Positions 33,668 through 46,780 of a stretch of 64,000 bases of DNA are shown here, one piece after another (positions within the stretch are counted from its first letter, which is position 1; each line of letters starts with the position of its first letter). The notes beneath the pieces were generated by a model. It did not search any database. It saw only the letters and a program-made list of their open reading frames with translations, and was not told where the DNA came from. Both the position numbers and the translations under genes were made by a program. This DNA comes from Periconia sp. R9002 (lineage: Eukaryota; Ascomycota; Dothideomycetes; Pleosporales; Periconiaceae): positions 62,001 through 126,000 of the forward strand of contig JAMAHW010000051.1 of assembly GCA_023627715.1 (NCBI GenBank), written 5' to 3'.

Positions 33668-35098
33668 TCAAACCCGATTACGACGGCAATCCTCGCAGAC
33701 GTTAATAAAACAATGCCGGCACTGTAGAATATACTTCCAATGCCTATCGTCACAAATCTCGCAACGAAATCCCCGTCTCCCACCGTGGAATACCCGTTGA
33801 AATCGACCCGGATGTTCACACTCGTGGTTTTGTTCCAATTCAGTATGCACTTGGCGTACGCGGCGCTGTCTTTCCGCTTGAGGTAGGTCAATCGCGGCAT
33901 CACGATCCACAATCTCTTCTGCCCTCTCCAGAATCCTGTCGAGGTTCGCAGTTTCGCAAGTGCACTTTTTCCATTTCAGACCGCATTCGTAGCAGAACTC
34001 GGCTCTGCAGCGGCATCTGTATCTCTACCATCAGATATCGAGGAACTAGAAGGAAATGGTTTACTTGAAAACGACTCACGTCATGTGGTTGCACCCGCTT
34101 CTCAATATCACTATGCTTCCGCAGCGATAGCATGTTTGCCAACCCATTTCTCCCGCCAATTCGCGAGTCTCAATCAACGCGGGATCTTCCGGGCAATCCA
34201 TACCAGGATGATACGTGCTCTTGCATAGACTACATGTAGATGTATTGCAATGCTCGCATAAACCTTTGTGAATCCCCGGTTCGATTTGTCCGAGTGGGAT
34301 AAATTCTCCGCACGCGCGGTTGCTACAATAGACCCTATCGGCGGTAGAATACTCAATACTCGCTCGCTCAAACGCTGCAAGCTCGTCAGCAGACAAATGT
34401 CTAGAAATGAGCTGCAGTGGAATCGGTTCCTTGTGACACCTGACGGGGAGTAACGTTTCGTCCTTGGTCGCCCGGACAAAGAGGCCTTTTAAGCAGTCGA
34501 GGCAGTACCGGCACTTGCAAGGCAGCAGCACCGTAAGCTGGGAATGGACCTTTTCGTGACAAACAGCACACTTGAGCAGCTGTGAAAGCTTATCAAGTAT
34601 GTCCGCTTGACGCTCAGCGTACGACATGGACGGCCCAGCATCTGTCCCGTCATCCGAGAAATCCACCACCGAACCAACATACTGGCTTTCGGTCGCCGCG
34701 TGCATCCAGTCCTGGACTCTACCATTCGTTTCTTCGTCGACTGAAACAAGCGGCTTCTGAATTTCTGGATCGCTGTGACTGGTCTGGAGCGCGAACAGCC
34801 GATCTTCACGGCACTGGATTTCTTCGGACGTCAACTGCGCTATGATGGTGCCATCAGCGTGTACTGCAGCCCCTATACTGCGAGCAAGCTGTCCATCTTC
34901 AAGGGATGCTTGGTAAACTTGCAGTTCGGCCTCGAAGCTCGCATACGCGATATCGGAATCGGGAGGCCGATCAACAGCGTGCTTGCCTTTTCCAGCTCGA
35001 GCGTAAATTCCAAGCTCTTCTAATTGCAGCGTGAGGGCCGCGATCTCATCGTCGATCGAGGTTGGCTGGATAGGCTGTACCGCGTAGGCTTCGGTCAT
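33668..35098 (-). CDS. RBR (RING-IBR-RING2) E3 ubiquitin ligase
   Basis: Two exons, 35098-34080 and 34016-33668, giving 455 aa. The N-terminal 170 residues are helical and acidic (DDEIAALTLQLEELGIYA). RING1 begins at CAVCHEKVHSQ with CKCRYCLDCLKGLF; the IBR has CSNRACGEFIP and CEHCNTSTCSLC; RING2 has CYRCGSIVILRSGCNHMTC, with the likely thioester Cys at about 341 made exactly at the splice junction, then CRCRAEFCYECG. RBR ligases pass ubiquitin through this Cys to substrates. A second Cys/His cluster at the C-terminus (CEHPGRF, CEICDDRHW, CRHCFINVCEDC) looks like an extra zinc finger. This architecture is common in filamentous ascomycetes; targets are unknown. Confidence 0.9.
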
Positions 35099-36696
35099 TG
35101 CGAGTGTTTTATACGGAAATCGGCGTTGCTTAGAAACAAATCAACACTTGAGAGGTTGGGTAAACGGCAATGATATCGTTCCCACGGCGCAGCTTTGTAT
35201 CAAGCTCTGGAAAGGAAGAAGCGGAAAAATACCTCACTTCACCTGTTTTTTGAAGTCTATGCTGGGTTTCTTATCTAGGGCCATGGTAAGTTACATAAGA
35301 TGTGCGTATGATAAGCTCGATCAAGATCTTGCTGTAATCGAGAATCCGTTGATAGTTAGTGGTGGGAGATGGATGGTTCTGTTAAATAACGGAACCATGG
35401 GACGGAGAGATATACTAACCAAATATTACGTTACCATCATATTACGTGCGCAAACAGTTGCCTATATGCCCGTCCTGGCCGAGGACGGTAACTTACCTAG
35501 TGTTTCCCCTACCTATATCGAACCTCAGGGTAGCAATACTCTGTGATTGATGACCAAAAAATGTACTTCATGGTAAGCTCAATATACGGCACACGCGGGG
35601 AGATCTCCGACACACCTTACACGTTTGTAAACTCAACAAAATTCAAAAATAAGAATTAGAACTAGAGACTAAATGTGCTAACGCAGCATTTTCACCGGGA
35701 GCGTAAAGAAGGTTCTAAGCTCACGTACATGGATAATTATCGTTATCTTGCTAGGGACGATAAGCATGATTGTGCGATTCGTAGGGTTAAAGGTCTCGCT
35801 ACTTGAAGTGAAATGCATAATATCATGTAGTTATTAGTCAATGTTAACACCCAATTACGCCTAGTTATATCGCGGGCATAAAGTCAGCTTAACTCAACCA
35901 GGGGTGATATAATGAGTAATGAATATCTTAATACACTACGCCACGTAGTGTCTCGATAATAAACGACTCTGTACCTAGAGATTAACGTACGCATGTTCTT
36001 TCCTGCTTGTTACCATCATTCTCCTTTCCTTTCTTGTTCCCTTGTGATTGAAAAGTACCCTTACCTAGCACGCTAAGGTAGACTCACTTCTCACCTATAA
36101 TGCACCAACCCATGGGACCAATATGATGACGCCTGAACAATAAATTCACCTCGCTTGTACATCGGAATCCATTTGGCTCTGTCTTTCCAAAGTCGTCCTG
36201 GGTTATCTTGCCGTGATCTAACTACGGCTGACTGCTGACTACATCACCAAGCTGAACATCAAACTCGCCGCTTGGGACTCTTCTGACGATGCCTCCCATC
36301 AGGTGGAGCTGGATTGAGGTAAATGTCGAATTCATGTGGGAACGACACTGTGACCATTCATACAGTCAAGCGTATACAGATTGTCGTCATTCAGAGTGTT
36401 TGAATGGCAATGGTGCTCTTCATTCAGCAGCTCGGCTGCCGCGGCGAGCTCAACAGGTAAACCGCAGACTCATCCAACCGTGTAGTCTTGGAGTCAGGGC
36501 TTTCGTCGTATTTTAGTATTTTCCTCTCTAGCTATTGCTCTAAATATCACTAAGCATCCCGAGTCAATGATAATAGGGAAAGCGAAAGTAACGAGCTATG
36601 ACATTGTCGAGTCACAAGCCAGACGTGCCGCCAAAGGAGCTGCTAAAGAGGGCCCTTTAGAGAAAAACCGGCTAAATTTCATACTATATAATACGA
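35099..36696. other. Gene-poor region of about 1.6 kb with a repeat copy
   Basis: Contains dispersed repeat copy B (about 35457-35560). The remainder is AT-rich with short frames only. A plus-strand frame from 36289 (MPPIRWSWIE) has a possible donor but no joinable exon. Confidence 0.45.
35457..35560 (+). repeat. Dispersed repeat, copy B
   Basis: Begins GTTGCCTATATGCCCGTCC, then TGGCCGAGGACGGTAAC and GGGTAGCAATACTCTGTGA. It matches the reverse complement of copy D (47110-47225) almost base for base along about 90 bp, and copy A over its right half. Confidence 0.75.
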
Positions 36697-37908
36697 TCAC
36701 ACCAACGAGAGTCCTAAAATCAATAAAACTGCCGACGCAAACACATTAGGAATTATCCAGCTCCTATAACTTATCTCGTCGTCGAACAAGGCGGATCCAA
36801 ACCTTGTAAATACCATGTCTACTATCCAAACGGCGAGGATCACAAAGTATGTGGTACATAATATGTTAAAAATTGTCACCCTACCAAGAAGCCGCTTTCC
36901 AAAATTGACCCGTAACTTGATTAGGACGCAAGTCACAAGGATGAAAATGATCCATAGCCATGGATAGACTAGGTGAAGGATGCAGATACTATGTTCCTCT
37001 CTGTTAGATTTGATAGTAATTTTAGGTTTGACATATGTCGCTTACCTATCGCAAGATTCTCTTTTCGGTTCAGCCTTATAATATCGAATTACTTGAACGA
37101 TAATGTGGACTACAGACCACAACCCAACGAGAATCATAGTCCCTGCCCATGCCGAGCTTAAGCCTGGATCCCAGAAGACGACAGTGGGGTTGAAATTGGC
37201 TGTGTTGATTGTTTGAGCAGTCTTTACCCGATTCAGTCAGCATTACTTCGCTCTTCTTGTTCAGTTCCGCCTAGAGTTGCTACTTACTGATATGAGGTTA
37301 CTAGCTGGCGGCTGATTATCCAATCCTTCACTTCGGATGTTCCTGTTTGAAGATATCTGGGCTTGGTATCGTTTAGCCAGTGGTCCCCCGGAAGTATCTG
37401 ATAGAGCTACGCCATCAGCTCCTTGATCTTGTCCGGCACACCTGCACACAGGTTCGTAGACCGACGGCAGTTTTATGGGCGGGTAGTAAACGAAGTACAA
37501 CAACCCAATGTTCGCTATTATCGCCCCGCAGCCGGCAAGTATTAACAGGGCTACACTTCTCTTATTCGCCGGGACCACTATCACAGAAGCGGTGTTGATT
37601 AATATTGACGCTAATCCCCATAATGGTATTGCCAACCTTGTTAGGATCGTCGGTTGTCGTTTCCATATATAGAGACCGTACGGGATCCAGTCTGCGGCGG
37701 CGAACGGGAGGCTGATAGCGTAGAGTGCGATTAGCCAACCTCGCGTACTCCCAGCAAGCTCATCACCCCGTACCATTAAGATGAGAAACAGTACGCTCAG
37801 GAAGGTACGGGTAGTAGTCAGCAGGAGAACTATGTACATAGTTTTTCCGTATAATTTGATTCGAGGACGGCCAAGCCAGCCTGACTTGTCATGCCTAATA
37901 TCATCCAT
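36697..37908 (-). CDS. Multi-pass membrane protein, unknown function
   Basis: Three exons, 37908-37288, 37221-37046 and 37000-36697, giving 366 aa. The longer open frame begins at a GTG (38004), so the first ATG, MDDIRHDKSGW, is used; a missing 5' exon is possible. Four membrane segments come first (YIVLLLTTTRTFLSVLFLIL, WLIALYAISLPFAAADWIPY, LAIPLWGLASILINTASVIV, LLILAGCGAIIANIGLLYFV). A hydrophilic loop of about 85 residues follows, then about four more (WAGTMILVGLWSVVHIIVQV, LHLVYPWLWIIFILVTCVLI, TIFNILCTTYFVILAVWIVD, WIIPNVFASAVLLILGLSLV). The last segment ends at the stop. No transporter or receptor signature is recognised. Confidence 0.65.
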
Positions 37909-38460
37909 TGGGTACAGAGGGTCGATTAAGAAGATTTTCACACCAGTTTTTGTGTGAAAAGGATCAATTGTCGAAGGGGTAGCTAAAACGGTTCTAATAT
38001 ACACAATCGAAAATTACGAAGCACTCGAACCGGCCCCATCACAGCCACATCGGGGTTCGGCGTGGGGCTCATTAAACCCACAGGCCAATTATGTTGAAGA
38101 GGTCGTAACATTCGAACCTCTCACACAGAGCACGGTCATCAGCAGGCGCCAATATTCGTGTTTGTTCCAAATCAGGTACGAGTTTTGAACCCCTGCGTTA
38201 GTCTATCATTTGTGCGTGTCGGCGAGTACGGCGCAGATTGGATGCTACTATATTAATTGGCACAGCCCCAACTCGGTCAGTGTCACAGTAATGTAGTATC
38301 ACTCTTTTGCTTCAATAGCCCAAGCTATTTTTTTTTTGTTAATTTTGAAAAGCCGGGGCCTAACGAACTGTTCTTATTGCACTGAATCGTCGCACCGTCA
38401 CCAGAACTGTCATTCGCGAGATTTAGTCTTCAAGCCTCTGCTGAGTATCATATTATCTCG
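37909..38460. other. Divergent promoter region
   Basis: Between the membrane-protein gene and the HET gene. Part of it (to 38004) is open in the membrane-protein frame without an ATG. No RNA gene was identified. Confidence 0.4.
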
Positions 38461-40720
38461 ATGCAACCTGAACAGCATATGGACCTTTGCGGGACATGCG
38501 AAAACTTTGACATTCATAGCTTCACACGAGACCCATTCGGCTTCCGAGGATATAGGTACAAAGCCGTAGAAGCAGCCGCAGGCCAAGGTTGCTCGTTTTG
38601 CTCTCTCCTGTTTGGCTGCATCGAAGACAAATTGAGCCGAGAGAAATGGTCATTTACGGGTCGTCGGGGGTGGAAGGAGCACTGGTGGATCCATCTGCAT
38701 GTGAATTGTCCTGCGAAGCGGCAAGATGCCGAGTCTGGAGATGATACTCTCATGATTTCAATGCTTCGTATAGTTCTCGCCCCCGAGGACTACACCCTTC
38801 CTTACACACAGCGCAGAAGGCCACCTCGCGGAGGCTATTTATCAGTAGACTTCCATGTTGCGGCAGATCCTGGTATGTTTAAATCGATATTCCAAACACG
38901 ACGGGCTGTCCAAAGCTAATTGGATTGTACCGCTGCTCGCAGACAGTCCAGCAGGTAGTTGTGATATCTTAGGAAGATATCCTGGCGAAGACGCCCGGAG
39001 CGCTGACCATATACGCATAATAAAGGCTTGGATCAAAAACTGTCTCACCCATGCCAAATGCGGTCAGAGTATGTCAGGGCAGCGAAGTATTAATGCCACA
39101 CAAGCAACTTTGCCAACACGGTGCATCGAAGTGCTCAAGGAAGGATTTCGACTCACAGAGACGCGCTCAGAGACAGGATCGTATATCACGCTTTCGCATC
39201 GTTGGACGGACGAGACGGAGCTTTGCCCCACGACAACCGCGAATATTGATGCCAGGAAACAGGAGAATGCCGCCTGGTCGCAATTGCTGCCAAAGACTTT
39301 TCTCGATGTTCTCCACCTTGCACGGCGGCTAGGCGTGAAGTATGTCTGGATTGACTCCCTGTGTATCATCCAAGCCGGAGACAACGGAGCTGATTGGGGG
39401 GCAGAGGCTGTTAAAATGGCGGATTACTATCAGCAGTCCCTACTAACGGTTGTCTCTACGTCTGGATCCAAAGAAAATGGGCTATTTCCGGAAAATAAAA
39501 CCACACCACCGACAATTGCTCGCCTGCCGTATCGAGATAAAGAAGGACGCCGGCAAGGTTTCTTTTATGTCTACTGTTATAACAAAGTTGTGGATCGGGA
39601 TTATCAGTACTATATACAGAAGAGTGAACTGTTCACCAGGGGGTGGGTCTTTCAGGAATGGCTTCTTAGTCGCCGGCTTGTGTATTTCACACCGGCCGGG
39701 ATGTTTATTGAGTGTGCATCGGAAAGACCACGCAACGAGCGCAGCGAAATTTCGCAAACTTGGCCTTCGTCTGATACGCCAACTACCAATCAGCCGCTAG
39801 CGAGAGCTACCTTCCTGTTCAAAACTCCCTCGGTCAGCGGCTTGTGGTATCGAATCGTCGAGTCATACTCAGCTCTATCATTGAAAAAGCCAGAGCAGGA
39901 CCGCATCGTAGCTCTTTGCGGTGTTGCTAAAGAATTTAGAGAGGCGATGGCAATACCTGCATTTGAAAATGATCCTGGGGCTGCAACCGTGCACTGTGGC
40001 CTAGAATCAGTCTCAGGACTCTGGCTCCGCGACCTTCACCGCGGGCTACTTTGGGAGCAGAAATCGTCCGAGCGCACACCTCAACGGCTTCCCGATCTAC
40101 CAACCTGGTCGTGGGCATCTGTTACTTGCCCTGTCGTTTGGGATAATAACAAGCCTCATACTCGCATCCGACCGGAGGCCGAAGTGGTCGATGTAATCAC
40201 ATCCGAAGGCAAAGTTTTCTCGATCGACACTTTGCAATTGACCCCTAGCCCCATTCCGGCATTTGATATCGATAACAGATTTGCACGCCTCACAATGACG
40301 GGAAAAGTCCAGCAGGTTGTAGTGCGGGAAAGATTTTATCGAGAACAGGATCTCGAGGTTGCCTGCAGGGTGTCTAGTCACAGCGGTGGATCCGCAAAGA
40401 CTCTCTGGAGAAAGGTGTGCTCGAATCAACAACCAACGGAAATTAGTGGCTGGGCATCTATCGAGCATCCTAGTTATCAGGAGGAGTCGGTATTCGAGGC
40501 AGGGCTGGAAATTTATGCCTTTCTTATTTCCACTACTTCTGGAGAAGGTACCGGTTATTGCCTTGGCTACCTCCGCCCATGGTACCACGTATTCAACGTC
40601 CTCTTTGTAGGTAAGACTTACGGAAGTAAGTATGAGCGGGTGGGTGTTGGAAGACTCTTTGGAAAGGACATTGAGAAGGGATTCCGTATGGCAACCGCTG
40701 AGTCTCTTGAGCTAATCTAA
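38461..40720 (+). CDS. HET-domain protein 1
   Basis: Two exons, 38461-38872 and 38943-40720, giving 729 aa. The N-terminus has paired cysteines (DLCGTCENFD, QGCSFCSLLFGC), usual ahead of this class of HET domain. The HET domain runs from about 217 to 370: SYITLSHRWTD, VLHLARRLGVKYVWIDSLCI, MADYYQQSLLTVVST. It is followed by FTRGWVFQEWLLSRRLVYF and a C-terminal region with LPTWSWASVTCPVVW. HET proteins mediate heterokaryon incompatibility or other regulated cell death in filamentous ascomycetes. No NACHT, repeat or toxin domain is attached. It converges on the kinase gene at 41427-45950. Intact with no frameshift. Confidence 0.9.
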
Positions 40721-41426
40721 TTTTAATGCTATTCATACTTTTGTATTCCCTATAAAATAATCTGGAATTATAAAAAAAAAATAGCTTCCCGACTACTAGT
40801 ATAGGCCCTTGGCTAATAATACACTGCACTATAGTACTAGTAGTAAAATTAATAGTATTTATAGTAGAGAATGAAAAAGCAAAAGTAGGCTTGTAAGACA
40901 TTCCAGTGGAGAACGGCAATCGGAAACATTCAATTCACCCACGCACCACCAAATATCTCGGAGTTAGAAGATCTTTCGACACCACAACAATCCGAGACAA
41001 CTCTGACATCCGTCTCATCACTTCCAGCATGCAGCACGATAGCTTCTGAGCCTACTGGCTTATACTTTCAACGCCAAGGGTGTGAAGAGAGCTGTTCTGC
41101 TGCAGCATCAAACTACAACCTACTTCAAAAGCAGATCTGCGGTCTAGAGGAGAATGTCAAGCACCAAACAGAGCGCATTAATATCCTTGAGAATGTCTAC
41201 AGCGCCAAGTCTTCCGGAAAGATATTTGATTTCGTTCTGGAAACGCTTGAAGGACCACTTTCTTATTCTTCTCAAGAGACATAATCAAGATCTTGATTGG
41301 GTTCAGGGAGCACTATGCGCGTTTGTGGAGACCGGAACTGTTAGGTAGTGATTATTAGATTTAAGGATTTTTTAGGGGCGTTGCAATACTATGAAATAAG
41401 GATTTTATCATTATCTGTTTTCCTAC
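40721..41426. other. Interval between convergent HET and kinase genes
   Basis: Holds a 131-codon ATG-less open frame described separately. The left part is AT-rich, with a poly-A run near 40771. Confidence 0.4.
40889..41284 (+). pseudogene. Orphan ATG-less coding frame, possible 3' exon or relic
   Basis: An open frame of 131 codons plus TAA that contains no ATG. Translation is Ser/Thr-rich (TTLTSVSSLPACSTIASEP) then shows a heptad-like segment (LLQKQICGLEENVKHQTERI) suggesting a coiled coil. Composition looks protein-coding, yet neither a start nor a convincing upstream exon is present between it and the HET gene. It may be the remnant of a gene whose 5' part was lost. Chance cannot be excluded. 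Confidence 0.35.
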
Positions 41427-44400
41427 TTAGGCCCAAATCTTCTTCCACATATTCGACGCTGCTTCTTTCACTCTCTTCCCACCACCGCCACCACCACCAC
41501 CACCACGCTGTTTTTTAATCCCTTCAGACGGCGGAATAGTGATGTTCGTCGATGTCGTGGACGGAGCTGTAGAGGGATCAAATATCGAGGTCCTCTGCCC
41601 CCCTCCACTGCTAGTACCTACGCTTGATACAGCGTCACTATTCTCAGTCTCATCGGTGGTGATAACTCCGGTTTTTCTCCCGAGCGTCAACGTGTGCCCA
41701 AACACAACCGCACCTTTCTCTCCGAGCCCAATGAGATCCACCAGATTTGCGTTTCTAGCGAGCGAGTTGATGCGCCACATCTTCTTGGAAGTCAGGAACT
41801 GGACTGGGTTGACGTGGGCGTCATCATTTCGAACAGTGTTATTATCGAGGCATTGATGACACGCCGCAAAAGGTGGAGTCGGCGACGACCACATAATCTT
41901 ACCGCTCATCTCCCCCACGCCAAGACCAGGTTCCATGCGTTGGAGTCTCCTCTCGTAGAGCATCCTGAGCGTGGAGAGGGAGACCGCGAGGTATTCGTTA
42001 TTGAGCGGCACAGTTTTCCAGAGGGTGCATAGCGTGCGCGGGTCGTTGGGTTTGATGAGCTCGCCGAAGCCTTTGCCGAAGATGGTCGTGGCCCTGAGCG
42101 GAGACATGAGGTCGATCCAGCTGCAGCCGAGCATATCCAATCGTTGCACGCGAGCATCCACGGGTCCGAGGGGAGCGAGAATATCCAGGATATCAAAGCC
42201 CACGATGCCGCGGCGTGGGTCTAGGGTTTGAGATATTTTAACGCCGTCTTGTTCGGCGACTCTGGTTTGTCGATCTACGATGATTTCGATCGAGTGAAGC
42301 AGCCGTTGCACGCGTTCTCCGAATGTCTCATACTGCACGTCGTCGCGGTTAGAACCGTCCTTGACGTACACGTTCAATCGTAGATTGTCCCAGTCTTTGA
42401 GCGTTTTCAAGGCGGATAAACGTCCGCCACATCCACTCCAAACGTCGTTCAGTTTGCCAGCATCAAACACCCACTCGTAGGGAGATTCTTCGTCGTGCTG
42501 GTCTAGATGGAGCGAGATTCGAGTGAGGTGTAGTAAGGCCGAGAGCCCGTCGACAAGCCAGGCGCGACGCTCGGCCACGTCGTAGAACACGAATGGCTGC
42601 AGCCCAACCCATTTGAGAAGGCGGGGATAGTCGCTCTCCTGCTGGAGCCAGAATGACTTTTCCTTCTTGTTGATGCTCATAGAAAGGCCGCCGACGACGC
42701 TGGATCCTCCTTCAAGGTACAAGCGATCGATGACAATCGATGAAGGTTGTTTCGGTAATCCACTTGTCGAGATGTTATGATCGGCTGTCGCGTGGCCTTG
42801 TTTGACGTCAACTACACGGCTATACAACTATCCCATGGACATGAATGATAGAGCACTTACCACAAAAGTCAGTCGCCTCCGCACACCAGCCAATGAAATG
42901 CCGTTTCCCTTCCACATCCCGTAGCGAGAAGTCGTGCGGTAGTTGGGTCGGAACTCGGTCAAGCCGCATGTCGACATACGAAATACGCTCTTCAAAACTC
43001 GCGTTGTGGATCGAATGCCATATCACAACGCCGGCCGTTGCAGTGACCGCAATAACTAATGCATGGAAACCTTTCATGATAATCTTCTCTCCCCACTGCA
43101 CAACCTGATCGGATCGAAAGAGGTATGACATTGCTCCCAGGGAGAGTTCCAGACCCGTGTTCGGGTTCGATCGACGCAAGATGGGAAATCCGTTCACAAT
43201 GACGCGGTTGCGTAGGAGTGGTGACCAGCAGAAACCATTCGTTTGTTCATCTGTCTCTGGAACTAGATTGTTTTCAAAGCCCATGCAACAGGATGCCGTT
43301 ATTGTTGCGGAGTTGCCCTCAGTGGTAGCTGTGCTGACCTCGAGGTTGTAGATCCAGGGATGGCGCAGTATCATTCCTTTGGCAATTCGAGGCGAGTATA
43401 ATGCAGAAGCCACCCACCCAAGCTGTTCGATAATTTCCATAACAGTGTAAGGTGCACCTGAAACCAATACATGGCAAGTGTTGGTGTTTTTCATGCGTGC
43501 ACTTAGCTGCACAATCTTTGACGTTTCCCGCGAAGCTACGTGTTTCTTTTAGCCTGGAACCTCAGAATACCAAAGTTGACTCACAAGATGCTTCATGGCC
43601 TTCAGGAATAGATACCAGCTTCCGGATGACATCAACGGTGACATTACTTGTGATGGGCCATGTCTGTGCCATATATTCCTTTATTGTAGTCGCTTGAGCT
43701 TCCTGACAGGATCCTGTGACGCAGAGAATCTGGTCTAGCAGAAGCTCAAATGGACCTTCATGGTTCTGTGCACGAAGGCAGTGAAATGGACTCCAATCTA
43801 TTTCCAAGCTGATCTGGACGGCGGGCGATGGTCTTCGGTTGCTTATTCTGCGGAGCGATTCCTGTGCTTTTAATTTGCCTCGAAGCATTTCACTCAGTCC
43901 CGTCATTTTGCTACCTACACTTACAGTAGAGTGCTGCTCCAATTTGGATAGTAGCCACAGATAAGCGTTTGATTGCAGGATAAATTTTTCATGCTCTTGC
44001 AACTCGGAGAGTGCTCTTGGATCGGGAGGTTCGATGAGTAATTCTCCTTCCTGTTCTGGCGCTGGATCTGATGGATCGACATCGCCGAACCATCTTTCAA
44101 GGAGATCAGGGGGCTTTTTGAATTCTGGACGATCAATCTCTTCGTCGTTATCTTCATCTAGGAGCTGCTCATTGTGATCCGTCGAAGCAGCCCCCAAGAA
44201 ATTCAGAATCATTCTACATCATCGAGTTAACTCAAGCTCCAGGAAGTGATCAGGTGACACACTCTCGCTTTTTATGTAGAATGCAGGCCGCTTCCCAGTG
44301 GAACGGGCTTGAAGATTCTGCATGCAACTGCCATGCGAAGGTTCTCAAGGTTTGCTCAAGGTACGATGAAGGAATGTCCGAAATAGTTCCTGGACCAGAC

Positions 44401-45950
44401 ATTTGCTCAATATCCCGATTAAGTCTATTGGTAAACATGTGCATATGGGTAAGATGCGAGTCGTCTGAAAGAGTATCAACTGAGTAATTGGTTTGCATGT
44501 CAAGGTTGTCGTAAGAGTCTGGTTGCTCATCGTTGTTAGACTGTTCATGCGCGGGGTGACTCATTCCGCTTTCCTGTAGAGTATCCATTGGCCAAAAATG
44601 GCTTTGGATGGCCGAAACTTCATTTGCTTGTTTGTGCGAAGGTTGTGACGTTGGGGCTGTAGAAGGATAGGTGCACCTATTACCGTCCCTATCAAACACG
44701 GAAGACTCAAGCCGACTTCTTACGCTTCTTGGAGTGCTGCTTTGGTCATCCTGAGATGATTGGTCTTGCGATATGTTTAGAACTTCAAAATTAGGAATCA
44801 GTCCGTCATCCCCGGATTCGGTGACATCTGGGGACCATCGAGCAGAAGGTTCTCCGTCATCAGAATTGCCCGAGATTCTCCTATCGTTGCCTAGTAATTG
44901 CATGTTCGCAATCTCTTGTTCCATAGGGTCGGAATCCTGCTCGATGATTGCGGATTTAATCCATATATGTTCGAGGCATTGGCGCGACGACGAGCGGTCA
45001 TGGGGTATGGCCTTCATGGTGTTTCTCAAAAATCCACAGGCCTCTTCCCCAGTGAACTCTAATATTCGGCCTGACGGAAAATCAAGCGCCCCTTTACAAT
45101 ATCTCATGACCTCCACAGGGCTTTGGAATGTATGTTCTCCAGTTAACATTCGGACGACGATCTCCCCAAGAGCCCATATGTCGGCGCGTTTGAAATCTTC
45201 CACCGTTTTCGGTATCGGCTCTGTCAAAAATCCTAAGAGTTCCGGCGCCATAAAAGAAAGGGTACCTCTAATTGAGGAGGTTCTGTCGTTCTTTTCGTCT
45301 GCTCTTTTGCTAATACCAAAATCCGCTAGTACAACCCACCACTTCCTGTTGGGTGGCTTTGATTTGATCAGGATGTTGCCAGATTTGAGATCTCTGTGGG
45401 CGAAGTTATTTCGGTGCATCTGATCAAGTCCTTCCAGAATTTGGTAAGTCACTTGTTGTACTTCTAAGGCGGGCATTTTCGGATTTTCAGCGAGGTAGTG
45501 GTGGAGGTCCCCATAGGGACAGTACTCCATAGCAATGAATACTGAGTTCGGGTCTTTGAACCAGCCAAAGGACTTCACAAACCATCGTCGATACTAACTG
45601 AGAATTAGTTTAGCCTACAATCGAGAAACGATGCGGAGTACCCGGTCGTGCGAGAACTTAGCTATAGCTTCGAGTTCTCTATCGAAAGCTTGGAGCGAGC
45701 GCAAGCCACCGGGGTTATGAATAACCTTCACCGCTCGCAAGTTTTTATGTTGCGTGTTGTTCCTGGTGTTTTCCTCAAGGCGGACCTGTCCAGATCGGCC
45801 CCTCCCAAGGATATTCCCGACCTTCCAGCATTCCTTCCTCCGATATCTTCTTCCGTATTCGTCGATTTCGGGGTAGGAATGAATGACCGTGGAGCCATCA
45901 AACTCGGTGAGAAGCTCCGAGTCGGCTACGAGGTCAGAAACTGGACCCAT
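41427..45950 (-). CDS. Protein kinase fused to a long conserved fungal C-terminal region
   Basis: Five exons on the minus strand: 45950-45642, 45593-44263, 44213-43585, 43535-42861 and 42811-41427, giving 1442 aa. All four introns are 48-49 nt and the frame closes. The kinase domain (about 43-330) is complete: Gly loop LGRGRSGQV (48-56), RAVKVI with Lys75, catalytic HRDLKSGN (Asp171), DFG at 194, APE at 219. A disordered linker follows, then an acidic stretch, then a block with NRVIVNGFPILRRSNPNTGL, KIIMKGFHALVI and VIWHSIHN...RISYVD. I recall such a module from large ascomycete proteins of unknown function. The Gly-run near the end (GGGGGGGGG) is low-complexity. It could be mis-split by gene callers. 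Probably cytosolic signalling. Confidence 0.78.
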
Positions 45951-46705
45951 GGTCTACACCCAGATAGCGTCAGCGTTCACCCCTGATCCACAGCCTCACA
46001 GCGCATTACACGTTTAAACATACCATATCGACCAACGCGAGAATATACCTATGCCTCCCAGTGAACTCCACTAGACTTTGAGTGTTGTAGCGAAGAAGAG
46101 TGTTGGTTCAAGGGAACGACAGCAAAAACAACAAAGTTGAGAGTAAAGGCGGCTGAGCATGCCTATAATTGGTCCATCATGCGGGGCTCTCGTATCGCCG
46201 CAAGGCTGAAGAATGAACATTGATCTGAAGCAGGTACATAGACGAATGATCGCTGATTGGCTGAGAAATAATCACGTGATCCGATTCCCTATATCTCACT
46301 ATGCATGTACCTATGTAGTTGACAGAACATTAAGGGCTTTGGCTGGGTTTAGAAGAGGATATGAACCGCAATTTCTACTCTAAAATACCATTGAACGCCT
46401 TCTTAACGTAGTTTTTTAAGCATTTAACCTCTAATCCAGATATTGATTTATGGCAAACAGCAATTGATCCTAGAGTATACCAAACCCCGTAATGCATGTT
46501 CTGATGTTCGGATAATAAGAAACAGACATTCACGCGTATGTGCATTAGTAATCTCCCCCAACAACATATTCTCAATTTAATTTCCCCTACATATTGATCT
46601 TTGATGTACCCTCCTAGCCTGCTAGTCACAGGGGTTCACCGCATCGGGACGCCGCATATCAGGATGTCCAGCTAAACTACCTAGGTATATTTATATACAA
46701 CAATA

Positions 46706-46780
46706 GTTACCTGTGAGCACATCCCCAGCCAAGGACGTTACCTGAGATCCAAGCCAGTGTTGATACCGTGACTGATGACA
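46706..46780 (+). repeat. Dispersed repeat, copy C (degenerate)
   Basis: Starts GTTACCTGTGAGCACATCCC and continues CAGCCAAGGACGTTACC. Against copy D about 30 of the first 37 bases agree, and most differences are G in D to A here, as repeat-induced point mutation would leave. It then resembles D weakly (GTTGATACCGTGA). Confidence 0.55.

Noticed and set aside
36289..36516. Frame starting MPPIRWSWIE with a possible GTAAAT donor
   Set aside because: The donor is weak and no downstream exon continues the frame.
38090..38165. tRNA-like B-box word (GGTTCGAAT on the minus strand)
   Set aside because: No matching acceptor and anticodon arms could be folded around it.
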